Shown here: one piece after another, positions 36,786-46,097 of the stretch
Layout of the letters: the number at the start of each line of letters is the position of its first letter
Position numbering within the stretch: position 1 is the first letter of the stretch
From: Roseiflexus castenholzii DSM 13941
GTDB lineage: Bacteria; Chloroflexota; Chloroflexia; Chloroflexales; Roseiflexaceae
Reading direction: 5' to 3'
DNA: 64,000 nt
Assembly (NCBI RefSeq): GCF_000017805.1
Contig: NC_009767.1
Coordinates: 4,381,001 to 4,445,000, forward strand
Notes under the pieces: model-generated
Databases searched by the model: none
Seen by the model: only the letters and a program-made list of their open reading frames with translations
Told to the model about the DNA's origin: nothing
Position numbers and translations under genes: made by a program

Positions 36786-39553
36786 CGCATTTCTACCGCC
36801 TCATCGATATGCGCCGTAATTGCGATCCGCGTGAGCGGACCCGTCTGCAATGCACTCAACGGGGCGCCATCCACATCCGGCACGATCACCAGGCCACGCG
36901 GCAGATGGCGGTCGATCTGAACCGGGAGCACGGCGCTGCCGGACTCAGACTCAATTCGCGCCATGTGGCCGGGCGCAATCTCCAGCGCCGCAGCGTCTTC
37001 CGAATTCACAATGAGATGCGGCGCAACCATCCGCGGCACGAGTTTCGAGTCGCGGCTCCACGTGCGGCTATCATAGGCGCGCGGCGCCGCCAACAGAATA
37101 TAAGGGCGAGCGTTATGGATATTCACCTCGGACGGCACACGAGCGCGCAGCAAAAACATGGTTTTCGCATTATCGGCTTCAGCCGCGATCTGCACGCCGA
37201 CGCCTTCGGTATTTTCGTAGGAGGTGCCGTCGTAGAAGATCGCCTCATTCGGCTGCCGTCCCCACTGCGGCTTGCGCGTCAACCCCAGGCTTTCATAGGT
37301 CGTATCGGCGTAGCCGCGCACCCTGGCTGCAATCTCATCCGCCACATCACCGGCGACCACATAATCCCAATGGTCGGGGGAAGCGGTTGCTGCTGCGGTT
37401 TGCGCCGCCGCGCGCGGTGCGGCGCGTCCATCCCCCTGACCATCAGGAACGTCCGGCGTGATACCGAGAGCGATCAGCGCGCGCGCAAGACGTTGCGCCA
37501 CGTCCCATCCGGCCGGAGTATTGTATTCAGGAATGCGCGCCTGACGGAAGCGCTGCACCCGCCGCTCGGCATTGGTGAACGTCCCCTCGCGACCGGCGAT
37601 CGACGCCGTTGGCAGCACCACATCGGCGCGTTGCGCCGTCTCGGTGAGGAACATGTCCTGCACCACCAAAAACTCCAGCGCATCGAGCGCCTCAGCCACT
37701 GCCGGATGATCGCGCACCGGGTTCATTCCGGCAATGATCATGCCGCGCAAACGCCCCTCACGCGCCGCAGTCCACATCTCACGCGCCTTCAAGCCTCGTT
37801 TCTTGCCGGTGCCTGGATTCACCCCCATATCGAGCGCACCACGCACATTCGCACCGGGAAAGAGCGGAATAATGCCGTTATTGGGCTTGCCGACATGACC
37901 GGTCAGGAGCGTCAGGTCGGCGAGCACATCGATCAGATCCGCTCCAACCGCCAGCGCCACCCGGCCGTAGATAATGATCCCGTGATCGGCTTTCGCAAAC
38001 ACGCGAGCCGCTGCGCGCACATCGTCTTCTGCAATCCCAGCGGCATCGCAGAGCGACACAACGGTACAATCGCGCAGACGCGCTTTCAGGTCGTCGAGAC
38101 CCTGCACTCGTCGCTCCACGAAGTCGACAGCGATCAATTCTTCCTCGATCAGGGTCTTCAGCAACGCCAGCGCAACGAACGCCTCTGCCCCGGCACGCGG
38201 GCGAATCACCCGCGCCGGGGTACGATCCAGTTTCGTCGGATACGGGTTGATGACCGTCAGATCGCCGCCACGCGCGACGATACCACGCAGACGCAACACA
38301 TAGAGTGGCGCTTCCTCTTCGGGATCCGCGCCAACGACCAGCACCGCCGTTCCCGCACCCAGGTTCGACAGGTTGGTTCCCTTACCGACGCCGAGCGTTG
38401 CGCCCAGATCGATCAGATCCGCTTCTCCCGGCGCGCCGGTGCAGCAGTCGAGGTTTGGCGACTTCAACACCTGACGGAACAGTTTCTGGAACAGATAGAG
38501 ATCTTCGTTCGGCAGATCGGGACCCGCCAGCCCGCCCAGCGCCGCCGCGCCAGCGTGGGTGCGGATGGCGCTCAGTTTTTCAGCCACCAGCGTAATCGCC
38601 TCATCCCATGTTGCCGGCGTCAGTGTATCGCCTTTACGAATGAGCGGTTGGCGCAAGCGCTCCGGGCTTTCGATGAAGCGCATTCCAAACCGCCCCTTGT
38701 CACAAATCCAGATTTCATTGACATACTCATTTTCACGCGGCATGACCCGCATGATACGGTCGTAGCGCATATCGAGCGAGATGTTGCACCCTACCGGGCA
38801 GTGCGGACAGATGCTGGGAACCGGGCGCAATTCCCAGACACGCGCCTTAAAACGGAAATCGGCAGTCGTCAGCGCGCCGACCGGGCAGATATCGGTGGTA
38901 TTGCCCGAAAACTTCGAGTCGAACGGCGGATCGGACTTCGAGATAATCTCCCAGGCGCGACCGCGGTTGTCGAAGCCAAGCACCGGATCGCCGGCAATAT
39001 CGTCCTGAAAGCGCACACACCGCGAGCAGAGAATGCAGCGTTCACGATCCAGAAAAATCAGATCGCCAAGCGGGATCGGCTTCTCGAAATGAATCTTGTC
39101 GGCATAATCGAAGCGTGAAGTGCTCGGACCGAACTGCATCGTCAGGTTTTGCAGCGGGCACTCGCCACCTTTATCGCATACCGGGCAATCGAGCGGATGC
39201 GAGGTCAGCAGGAATTCGAGCTGACCTTTCTGCGCAAACCGCACCTTTTGGGTCGTCGTGCGCACCTCCATGCCTTCGCTGACCGGCGTCACGCAGCCCG
39301 GTTGCAGTTTTCCCATCATCAACGCCAGCACAGGCTTGCCATCCTCACCGATCACCACCTGGCGCGTCGTCGGATCAATCTTCGGCGTCCACACCTCAAC
39401 CAGACACATTCGGCACATACCGACCGGCTTGAGTTTAGGATGGTAGCAGAAGACCGGAATGGCAACGCCGACGCTTCGCGCTGCATCGACGATATTCGTT
39501 CCTGCCGGGACGGTCACTGTCTGTCCATCGATGACCAGGGTCACATCAGGCAT
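36782..39553 (-). CDS. nuoG: NADH-quinone oxidoreductase subunit G
   Basis: 923 residues from ATG 39553 (AGAGG upstream). Order of Fe-S sites: the 2Fe-2S ferredoxin-like N-terminus (FCYHPKLKPVGMCRMC), HPLDCPVCDKGGEC (N5), CILCSRCVRF...CPVG (N4), then a complete CPHCPVGC...WICDKGRFG motif for the extra cluster N7 found in some bacteria. A molybdopterin-oxidoreductase-like domain without obvious cofactor residues follows to the C-terminus. A Uma2 gene lies between it and nuoF. Confidence 0.96.
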   Translation of the reverse strand: MPDVTLVIDGQTVTVPAGTNIVDAARSVGVAIPVFCYHPKLKPVGMCRMCLVEVWTPKIDPTTRQVVIGEDGKPVLALMMGKLQPGCVTPVSEGMEVRTTTQKVRFAQKGQLEFLLTSHPLDCPVCDKGGECPLQNLTMQFGPSTSRFDYADKIHFEKPIPLGDLIFLDRERCILCSRCVRFQDDIAGDPVLGFDNRGRAWEIISKSDPPFDSKFSGNTTDICPVGALTTADFRFKARVWELRPVPSICPHCPVGCNISLDMRYDRIMRVMPRENEYVNEIWICDKGRFGMRFIESPERLRQPLIRKGDTLTPATWDEAITLVAEKLSAIRTHAGAAALGGLAGPDLPNEDLYLFQKLFRQVLKSPNLDCCTGAPGEADLIDLGATLGVGKGTNLSNLGAGTAVLVVGADPEEEAPLYVLRLRGIVARGGDLTVINPYPTKLDRTPARVIRPRAGAEAFVALALLKTLIEEELIAVDFVERRVQGLDDLKARLRDCTVVSLCDAAGIAEDDVRAAARVFAKADHGIIIYGRVALAVGADLIDVLADLTLLTGHVGKPNNGIIPLFPGANVRGALDMGVNPGTGKKRGLKAREMWTAAREGRLRGMIIAGMNPVRDHPAVAEALDALEFLVVQDMFLTETAQRADVVLPTASIAGREGTFTNAERRVQRFRQARIPEYNTPAGWDVAQRLARALIALGITPDVPDGQGDGRAAPRAAAQTAAATASPDHWDYVVAGDVADEIAARVRGYADTTYESLGLTRKPQWGRQPNEAIFYDGTSYENTEGVGVQIAAEADNAKTMFLLRARVPSEVNIHNARPYILLAAPRAYDSRTWSRDSKLVPRMVAPHLIVNSEDAAALEIAPGHMARIESESGSAVLPVQIDRHLPRGLVIVPDVDGAPLSALQTGPLTRIAITAHIDEAVEMR

Positions 39554-39564
39554 ATGCACACCTC

Positions 39565-40158
39565 TCACGCCGTAGTGCGGCGAGCGGGATATTCTATCGC
39601 AAAGAAGCGTCCTATCTCACAGGAAAAACCGGGGAACCGCAGAGAAGTGATGACATCGCCGGGTTGCCACGTTGCAATGCACCGCAACGCCTCGTCATCG
39701 CGGCGGAACGCATCGACCGTCATCGCCTGCCGGTCAACGATCCAGCGCACTGAAACGTCGCGCCGGTTGTAGTTGTAGAGCGCACGTTTCTTTTCACAGT
39801 CGCACTCCTCATTGGCTTTGCCGGGTGACACAACCTCGATGATCAGATCAGGCGCAGCGTGGAGTGCACCATTGTTGCCGATCACGTCCGACAGCCGTGC
39901 GTGACCGATCCACACCAGATAGGGAGCAACCGCCTCATCATCGGCACGTGTCACGTCGGGCGCCGGAATGATTCTCCCGGCGCCGGTCGCCAGACGCCAG
40001 CCTCCAGGGGACACGATGACATGATCGCACGTGATCCAATGGCGCATGTGGGGTTGATGCGTCACATACAATGCTCCGTCGATAACCTCATACCGTCCGC
40101 CTTCCAGGTGCGGCAACGTCTCGACAAACTCGACTGTCCGGCGTGTGATGGGTGTCAT
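39565..40158 (-). CDS. Uma2-family protein inside the nuo operon
   Basis: 197 residues, a Uma2 domain without coiled-coil tail. Features: YEVIDGALYV near residue 25, HAAPDLIIEVVSPGKANEECDCEKKRALYNY with the Asp, Glu and Lys of a PD-(D/E)XK-like site, and a C-terminal strand VRWIVDRQAMTVDAF. It sits between nuoF (10-bp gap) and nuoG (11-bp gap) in the same direction, so it should be co-transcribed with complex I. No role in complex I is known. It is divergent in sequence from the other Uma2 genes here. Confidence 0.88.
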   Translation of the reverse strand: MTPITRRTVEFVETLPHLEGGRYEVIDGALYVTHQPHMRHWITCDHVIVSPGGWRLATGAGRIIPAPDVTRADDEAVAPYLVWIGHARLSDVIGNNGALHAAPDLIIEVVSPGKANEECDCEKKRALYNYNRRDVSVRWIVDRQAMTVDAFRRDDEALRCIATWQPGDVITSLRFPGFSCEIGRFFAIEYPARRTTA

Positions 40159-40167
40159 CAGAGAACC

Positions 40168-41469
40168 TCAGTGAACCGACAGCGTGATGATGTCGTGGCG
40201 TCCATTGCCTGCCTGCGCGATCGCCCGCTCGAACTCGTGCGGGAAAAGACGCAGCGCACTGCGGATCGGCACGACGGCGCTCTCCCCCAGAAGGCAGAAG
40301 CAATTGCCCGCCATTTGATTGTACACATCGTGCAGGAGCGGAATATCATCCTGGCGACCGTGACCATGCGTGATGCGGTGCAGCACCTTGACCAGAAAAT
40401 ACGTCCCTTCACGGCACGGCGTACACTTTCCGCACGATTCGTGCTTGAAGAACTCGTCCATCTTATACGCCACCTCGACAGCGTTAACGCGTTCATCGAG
40501 CACAATCACGCCGCCGGAACCGAGCATGCTCCCCTTCGCCGCCAGCGCCTCGTAGTCCATCGTCACATCGAGATCATCGGCGGTGAGCCAGCCGGCTGAG
40601 GCGCCGCCAGGCACGACAATCTTGACATTATGGTTGCCGCGCATGCCCTGGCAGTACTCGGGAGAAAAGATCAATTCGCGCAAGGGTGTGCCGAACGGCG
40701 CTTCATAGTTGCCGGGGCGCTTCACGTGACCGGAGACGGAGAACACCTTCGTGCCCGGACTTTTCTCCGTGCCGAACTGACGATACCAGACGGCGCCGTG
40801 ACGCACGATCATCGGCACATTCGTCAGCGTCTCGACGTTATTGATAATCGTTGGCTTACCGTACAGACCGGCGACCGCCGGAAAGGGAGGGCGCAAGCGG
40901 GGTTGACCGATCTTCCCTTCGAGCGACTCCATGAGTGCTGTTTCTTCGCCGCAGATGTACGCCCCTGCGCCACGATGCACATAAATGTCAAGGTCGTACC
41001 CCGTGCCAAAGATATTCCTGCCCAGGAAACCACGTGCATACGCCTGCGCAATAGCGCGTTCGAGACGACGCGCAGCCGCGGCGAACTCACCGCGAATATA
41101 GATATACGCAAGATTGGCTTCGATGGCGTAGGCGGAAATCGCAATGCCCTCGATTAACTGATGCGGGTTGCGGTCGATAATCTGATGATTGTTGAAGGTG
41201 CCAGGTTCGCTCTCATCACAGTTGCAGAGCAGGTAGCGCGGATAGACCCCTTTGGGCAGAAACCCCCACTTCACGCCGGTAGGAAACCCGGCGCCGCCAC
41301 GCCCGCGCAACCCAGAGTCCTTCACCGTCTGCACAATATCAGCCGGAGTGCGTTCGGTCACTGCGATGCGCAATGCCTCATAACCGCCATGCTGAAGATA
41401 GACGTCGAAATCAGCGATGTTTTCGATGTCCAGATCGCGGAGAACGATATGCTCGGCAAGCGGAGACAT
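40168..41469 (-). CDS. nuoF: NADH-quinone oxidoreductase subunit F
   Basis: Holds FMN, the NADH site and cluster N3. The start at ATG 41469 (433 residues) follows family similarity (MSPLAEHIVLRDLDIENIADF); ATG 41505 and 41523 are in frame. A GTG further upstream would lie inside the promoter. Gly-rich FMN/NADH loop LRGRGGAGFPTGVKWG, CDESEPGTF, GAGAYICGEETALMESLEG, and ESCGKCTPCREGT with the Cys ligands. nuoE, normally its neighbour, is absent here. Confidence 0.95.
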   Translation of the reverse strand: MSPLAEHIVLRDLDIENIADFDVYLQHGGYEALRIAVTERTPADIVQTVKDSGLRGRGGAGFPTGVKWGFLPKGVYPRYLLCNCDESEPGTFNNHQIIDRNPHQLIEGIAISAYAIEANLAYIYIRGEFAAAARRLERAIAQAYARGFLGRNIFGTGYDLDIYVHRGAGAYICGEETALMESLEGKIGQPRLRPPFPAVAGLYGKPTIINNVETLTNVPMIVRHGAVWYRQFGTEKSPGTKVFSVSGHVKRPGNYEAPFGTPLRELIFSPEYCQGMRGNHNVKIVVPGGASAGWLTADDLDVTMDYEALAAKGSMLGSGGVIVLDERVNAVEVAYKMDEFFKHESCGKCTPCREGTYFLVKVLHRITHGHGRQDDIPLLHDVYNQMAGNCFCLLGESAVVPIRSALRLFPHEFERAIAQAGNGRHDIITLSVH

Positions 41470-41534
41470 AGGCAGAAACTCGCTTTCCAGCGCTGACACC
41501 GGCATGCGCCTGATATGGCGCATATCTTGCGTGT

Positions 41535-41563
41535 ACTCTACCACCACGCAGGCTTTGTGTCAA
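41535..41563 (-). promoter_or_regulatory. nuoF promoter
   Basis: TTGACA (41563-41558), a 17-nt spacer and TAGAGT (41540-41535) on the minus strand; start of transcription expected near 41528. The Rex-like dyad covers the -35. Confidence 0.65.
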
Positions 41564-41574
41564 ATGGCACAAAG
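41553..41574. promoter_or_regulatory. Rex-like operator at the nuo promoter
   Basis: Perfect 7-bp arms CTTTGTG (41553-41559) and CACAAAG (41568-41574) around 8 nt. The arms and spacing fit TTGTG-N8-CACAA, the outer part of Rex operators (TTGTGAA-N4-TTCACAA). The inner AA/TT pairs are not kept. The site overlaps the -35 of nuoF. Confidence 0.55.
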
Positions 41575-41669
41575 TTTGCGCTTGTTTGCGGATGAGAGAT
41601 CTATCTCTCGCTCTCCTGCGGTATACTACTATGTGCGCTCCGGCGGATGCCGTCGTACTAGGGGACTCC

Positions 41670-42890
41670 ATGAAAATTGCGCTTCTCTCCGAGTCGCCGT
41701 CGGTGGCGACCGGTTTTGGCATTCACGCCCGCCATCTGACGCGCCTGCTCGCTGAATGGGGACACGAGACGGTAGTGTTCGGCGTGTGCGCTGCGGGGCA
41801 ACCGTTCGATCCGACCCGCTATCCGTGCCGTATCGTGCCGATGCCGCGCGATCAGAAGGAGGCGCTGCCGCTCCTCCCCGACTTTCTGGCAGCGGAACGA
41901 CCGGACCTCGTGTTCATCCATTACGACCTCGGCGCCGTTGCGCGTTTTGCCGCCACTGTGCGCGCTGCGGGATGGACAGGTCCAATGATCTGCCATTTTG
42001 TCATCGACACAATCCCATTTGATCGCGATCTGATGCAGGTGTTGCGCGACTTCCGCGCTGCGTTGACGCCGACGCGCGTGGCTGCCCGCTACGCTACATC
42101 GCTTGGTATTCCGAATGTCATCGCTGCGCCACACCCGGTCGACGCCGGTCTGTTCCGACCATTGCCGCACCGCGATGCGCTGCGCCGCGCCGCCGGTCTG
42201 GAAGGGCGCTTCGTCATTGGCGTGTTCGGGCGCAATACCGAACGTAAACAGCAACCGCGCGTGATGATGGCGCTCCAACAGTTACGGGCACGCGGTCAGG
42301 CGGACGACATTATTGCCTACTTCCACTGCCAACCGACGAACGAGGACCCCTGGCTCAGCAGCTGGAATCTGCTCCACGTCGCCGATCATTTGGAAGTGGC
42401 CGACCTGACGCTCTTCCCGCAGAGCGACTTCCGTCAATTGGCAGGAATTCCCTACGACGCCGACGTTCCCGCCGCCGGGGATGCGCAGCCGCAGCGCCCA
42501 ACCATGCCGGCGCACTACACGTATGTCGAACGACTCAACGTGTGTGATCTGCTGGTGAATGTCCCGCACTCCGGCGCGTTCGAACTGGCGCCTCTCGAAG
42601 CGGCGCTCTGCGGTGTACCTTCGGCGGTGACCAACGACCGTAGTGCGATGGCGGAGGTTGTTGGCGATGGGGCGTATCTGCTCGAGCCGATTGACCGTGC
42701 TATCCACAGTTCCGGCGGATGGCAGCATTTCGTCGGCGCCTGCACGATTGCCGATGCGATTCTGGAGATCAAGGAAGACGTTGATCTCCGCACAGCATTG
42801 ATCCGCAAAGGGCGCGCCAATGCGCTTCGCTATACCGAAGAGCCGCTGCGACGAGGATTGCAACAGGCGCTCGAACTGGCGTGCGGTTAG
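41670..42890 (+). CDS. Glycosyltransferase, GT-B fold
   Basis: 406 residues from ATG 41670 (GGGG six bases upstream; TATACT at 41622-41627 may be the -10). N-terminal half: SESPSVATGFGIHARHLTRLLAEWGH. C-terminal donor-binding half: FVIGVFGRNTERKQQPR and VPHSGAFELAPLEAALCGVPSAVTN, with the Glu of family 4-type enzymes (ELAPLEA). Sugar and acceptor unknown. It is followed after 15 bases by the sarcosine oxidase-like gene. Divergent from nuoF. Confidence 0.8.
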   Translation: MKIALLSESPSVATGFGIHARHLTRLLAEWGHETVVFGVCAAGQPFDPTRYPCRIVPMPRDQKEALPLLPDFLAAERPDLVFIHYDLGAVARFAATVRAAGWTGPMICHFVIDTIPFDRDLMQVLRDFRAALTPTRVAARYATSLGIPNVIAAPHPVDAGLFRPLPHRDALRRAAGLEGRFVIGVFGRNTERKQQPRVMMALQQLRARGQADDIIAYFHCQPTNEDPWLSSWNLLHVADHLEVADLTLFPQSDFRQLAGIPYDADVPAAGDAQPQRPTMPAHYTYVERLNVCDLLVNVPHSGAFELAPLEAALCGVPSAVTNDRSAMAEVVGDGAYLLEPIDRAIHSSGGWQHFVGACTIADAILEIKEDVDLRTALIRKGRANALRYTEEPLRRGLQQALELACG

Positions 42891-42905
42891 GGAGGTTGCA
42901 CCACG

Positions 42906-44051
42906 ATGGGTGATGTCATTGTCATCGGATTAGGCGGGATGGGCAGCGCCGCAGCATATCATCTGGCGCGGCGTGGCTGGCAGGTGATCGGGCTGGAACG
43001 TTTCACACCCGCGCATAACCGTGGATCGAGCCATGGCAGATCGCGGATCATTCGCCAGGCGTATTTCGAGGACCCTGCGTATGTGCCTTTACTGCTCCGC
43101 GCGTATGAATTGTGGGAAGACCTTCAGCGCACAAGCAGCGAACCGCTGTTGACGATCACCGGCGGTCTAATGATTGGTCGAGCGGAGAGCAGCGTCGTGC
43201 GCGGCGCACTGCACAGCGCCCAAATGCACCACCTGCCTCACGAACTACTCGATGCCGCCGACATTCGTCGCCGTTTCCCGCCGTTCAATGTTGGCGACGA
43301 TGAGGTCGCGCTGTACGAAGCGCGCGCCGGTTTTCTCGATCCCGAAGCGACTGTTCGGGCGCACCTCGACCAGGCGGCGCGCCATGGCGCCGATCTGCAC
43401 TTCGATGAGCCGGTCACTGCGTGGGAGTCGACCCCTGGCGGCGGCGTGCGTGTCACCACGCCGGCGGGAGTCTACGAAGCCGAACGCGCCGTGATTGCGC
43501 CGGGCGCATGGGCGCCGCGCCTGCTCGCCGATCTGTCGCTGCCGCTGACCGTCGAGCGTCAGGTCCTCTACTGGTTCGAGCCGGTTGGAGGGCGTGAGCC
43601 ATTCAGCATCGGGCGATTCCCCATTTATATCTGGGAAGACGCGCGTGGTGACGCACTCTACGGCTTTCCGGCACAGGGCGGACCGCCGGGCGGCGTCAAG
43701 GTCGCCTTCTTCTACCGCGGGCATCCGACCGACCCGGATCGGGTGGATCGCTCAGTGCACCCCGAGGAGATCGCCGAAATGCGCACCGCTCTGGCGCAGC
43801 GCATTCCTGCTCTGAACGGTCCGCTCGTGGCAACGGCCACCTGTCTCTACACCCTTACGCCTGATCACCACTTCATCATTGCGCCACACCCGCGTGCGCC
43901 GCAGGTCATCATCGCATCGCCCTGTTCGGGTCATGGGTACAAATTCGCCAGTGTGATCGGCGAAATCCTGGCAGACCTTGCAATTGACGGCAGCACCCGC
44001 CACTCGATTGCGCTCTTCGATCCGGCGCGGTTCAGAGCAACGGACGCATAG
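42906..44051 (+). CDS. solA: Monomeric sarcosine oxidase / N-methyltryptophan oxidase-like flavoenzyme
   Basis: 381 residues. FAD-binding GLGGMGSAAAYHLARRG (8-24), then the covalent-flavin region HNRGSSHGRSRIIRQAYFEDP. Cys313 in TCLYTLTPDHHF corresponds to the flavin-linking Cys of monomeric sarcosine oxidases, and SPCSGHGYKFA is the C-terminal FAD signature. It oxidises secondary amines such as sarcosine or N-methyl amino acids (family knowledge). GGGAGG precedes the ATG. It converges on and overlaps the next gene by 20 bases. Confidence 0.85.
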   Translation: MGDVIVIGLGGMGSAAAYHLARRGWQVIGLERFTPAHNRGSSHGRSRIIRQAYFEDPAYVPLLLRAYELWEDLQRTSSEPLLTITGGLMIGRAESSVVRGALHSAQMHHLPHELLDAADIRRRFPPFNVGDDEVALYEARAGFLDPEATVRAHLDQAARHGADLHFDEPVTAWESTPGGGVRVTTPAGVYEAERAVIAPGAWAPRLLADLSLPLTVERQVLYWFEPVGGREPFSIGRFPIYIWEDARGDALYGFPAQGGPPGGVKVAFFYRGHPTDPDRVDRSVHPEEIAEMRTALAQRIPALNGPLVATATCLYTLTPDHHFIIAPHPRAPQVIIASPCSGHGYKFASVIGEILADLAIDGSTRHSIALFDPARFRATDA

Positions 44052-45891
44052 CCGTGCACAGTTCGCCCCAGGTGGGAGGATCGCTCAAACAGTCGGCTTC
44101 CCCCCCGATAAGCGCCAGGGTCGCGCCTGTTTCCGCCCGACTGAGCGGTTGATGATGCAGCGCCGGGTCGATCACCGGTTCGGTTGACAATCCGACGATA
44201 CGCAGCAGCGCGCGGAGTACGGCAGGCGCATCGGCGCGATCGACCGGTTGATCCGGCGCAATGGCGAGCGATGCCGCGCGCGGTCCGTTCCCGTCCAGCG
44301 CACCGGCGAGCAGCAGGAGTTGCGTTGGAATGAAATGCGGATGACCGGGCGGAACATCGACCGTCCACTCCAGCGGCACACCCTGTTCGAGCAGATGGCG
44401 TTGAAAGAATCGCAAAAGCGCACCCTCCCACACCTCGCGCGGCTGCACGCTATGCGCCAGGCAGAATGCCGCCAGCGCGCCAGCCGCCTCGCCGATGTTC
44501 CACTCCACCGGATGGAGCCGGTACGCACCATTCGAGAGATGGGTCGTGCCGATATTCTTGCATGCCGCCAGCAGATTCGCCGGACGCTGCGGGATGAGCG
44601 CGCCAAGCGGAATCTGGAACGGCAGGGTCGGCGCAAACATACTGCGCGGATTCCCCACCGCCGGATGGAGGTCCATAAAATACCACCCGACGCCACACGA
44701 ATCGGGAAAATGCACCGCGCGCGCTGTTGTGCGCCCGGCAGCCAGAATATCGCCGGCAGTCACACGCCGCAGCGCCCGAATACGCCGCGACTCGCGGATG
44801 TAGGGCGCCTTCGACAGACCATCAGCAGTTCCCATAACATCGGGGAGAAGCCGCAGACCGGGGTAGCCGCATCCGCTGCCATCGTCGCGCGGAACTTCGG
44901 TTTGCAGCCAGTGGAGAAACGACAGGGATAGCCGCTTTGCTTCGTCGAGAATCCGTCCACGCTCTTCGGGCGTCGCACCGATCAGATCGGCGTGATGATA
45001 GTCGTTGGCATTCCAATTGATCATCGCAATATCACGCAACGCACCGGAAGGGTCGAACAGGCGACCCGACAGCAGGCGGCGGTACGTCCAGAACGGCGGC
45101 AACCCGGTCGGTCCGGTCTCGAACACACGAAACGGGCGTGGTGAGCCATCAGACCCCGTGAGAGTCAGGGTAAACGGCTGTGCATCGCGCAGGCGCTCAT
45201 ACCCTGCCGGTTTCGGAATCGTATGGTCTTCGCCGGGGCAATGCTCGACCGCGAAGCAAAACGTGAACCCCTGCACCTCGCCGGGGCGCGCCTCTTCCGG
45301 CGCATCGGCTTCGCCTGTATCGTCGCACGACTCCGCACCCGTCACCCATGGCGCACCCGCCAGCGGCAGCAGGTCACCAAGGTCGGTCGCATCGAGAAAG
45401 AAACGCGCCGTGATGGTCACCGATCCGTTGGCGCTCATCATTGTGACGCTGCTGATCGTGTCGTCCTGCACAACGGCAGAGACCGGGATATGGTTGTACA
45501 GGACGGTCAACCGCCCACCGGCGATATGCGGCGCCAGCATCGTCTCAATGACCGCCACACCAACTCGCGGCTCGAAGCAGAGCGCCGAAACCCAGCCATC
45601 GCCCGGGTTGAGCGGCGATCCATCGGGCATGGCGGTCACACCGTACCGGCGGCGATAGTGATCGCGGATCGCCTCGCGGAACGCCGCATATCGGCAGGTG
45701 GCGCCGAAGGTCTCGATATACTGGTGCTCATCAAGGGCGCTGACCCCCTGACTAGTTGCTTGACCGCCGAGCCAGTCAGTCGCTTCGGTAAGGATCACCG
45801 AAGCGCCGTTGTCGCAGGCGGCGAGTGCCGCCGCCACTCCACCCAGACTGCCGCCAATGATGGCAATATCGCATGAGAGACTGGTGTTCAT
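44032..45891 (-). CDS. FAD-dependent oxidoreductase
   Basis: 619 residues. N-terminal Rossmann motif DIAIIGGSLGGVAAALAA (8-25), TEATDWLGGQATSQGV, FLDATDLGDLLPLAG, and a late FAD block PAVGNPRSMFAPTLPFQIPLGAL. It resembles the FAD_oxidored family (PF12831-type), which has no settled substrate. There is no signal peptide. Its last 20 bases overlap the end of the sarcosine oxidase-like gene in opposite orientation. Confidence 0.8.
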   Translation of the reverse strand: MNTSLSCDIAIIGGSLGGVAAALAACDNGASVILTEATDWLGGQATSQGVSALDEHQYIETFGATCRYAAFREAIRDHYRRRYGVTAMPDGSPLNPGDGWVSALCFEPRVGVAVIETMLAPHIAGGRLTVLYNHIPVSAVVQDDTISSVTMMSANGSVTITARFFLDATDLGDLLPLAGAPWVTGAESCDDTGEADAPEEARPGEVQGFTFCFAVEHCPGEDHTIPKPAGYERLRDAQPFTLTLTGSDGSPRPFRVFETGPTGLPPFWTYRRLLSGRLFDPSGALRDIAMINWNANDYHHADLIGATPEERGRILDEAKRLSLSFLHWLQTEVPRDDGSGCGYPGLRLLPDVMGTADGLSKAPYIRESRRIRALRRVTAGDILAAGRTTARAVHFPDSCGVGWYFMDLHPAVGNPRSMFAPTLPFQIPLGALIPQRPANLLAACKNIGTTHLSNGAYRLHPVEWNIGEAAGALAAFCLAHSVQPREVWEGALLRFFQRHLLEQGVPLEWTVDVPPGHPHFIPTQLLLLAGALDGNGPRAASLAIAPDQPVDRADAPAVLRALLRIVGLSTEPVIDPALHHQPLSRAETGATLALIGGEADCLSDPPTWGELCTAMRPLL

Positions 45892-46097
45892 AACCGTTCT
45901 TCATTGTTCTAACAGTTTGTTTCGACAGCCGTAAACGCGACGACTGTCGTTGCAGCCGAACCTGGTTTGTCAGCGATCGTTCGTTTTGATTGGAAACTTC
46001 GGATGTGGAATTCGAGTCGATACAGCAGATACGGCAGCACTGAGCAAAAGCCCGGACGAGTCGCCGTTTTCAGCCGGGCGTGCAGCATATGGCAGCG
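45892..46097. other. Intergenic region, nothing firm
   Basis: 206 bases. Two weak dyads are seen (CGACAG/CTGTCG near 45936; GCCCGG/CCGGGC near 46050-46080). No gene. Confidence 0.4.
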
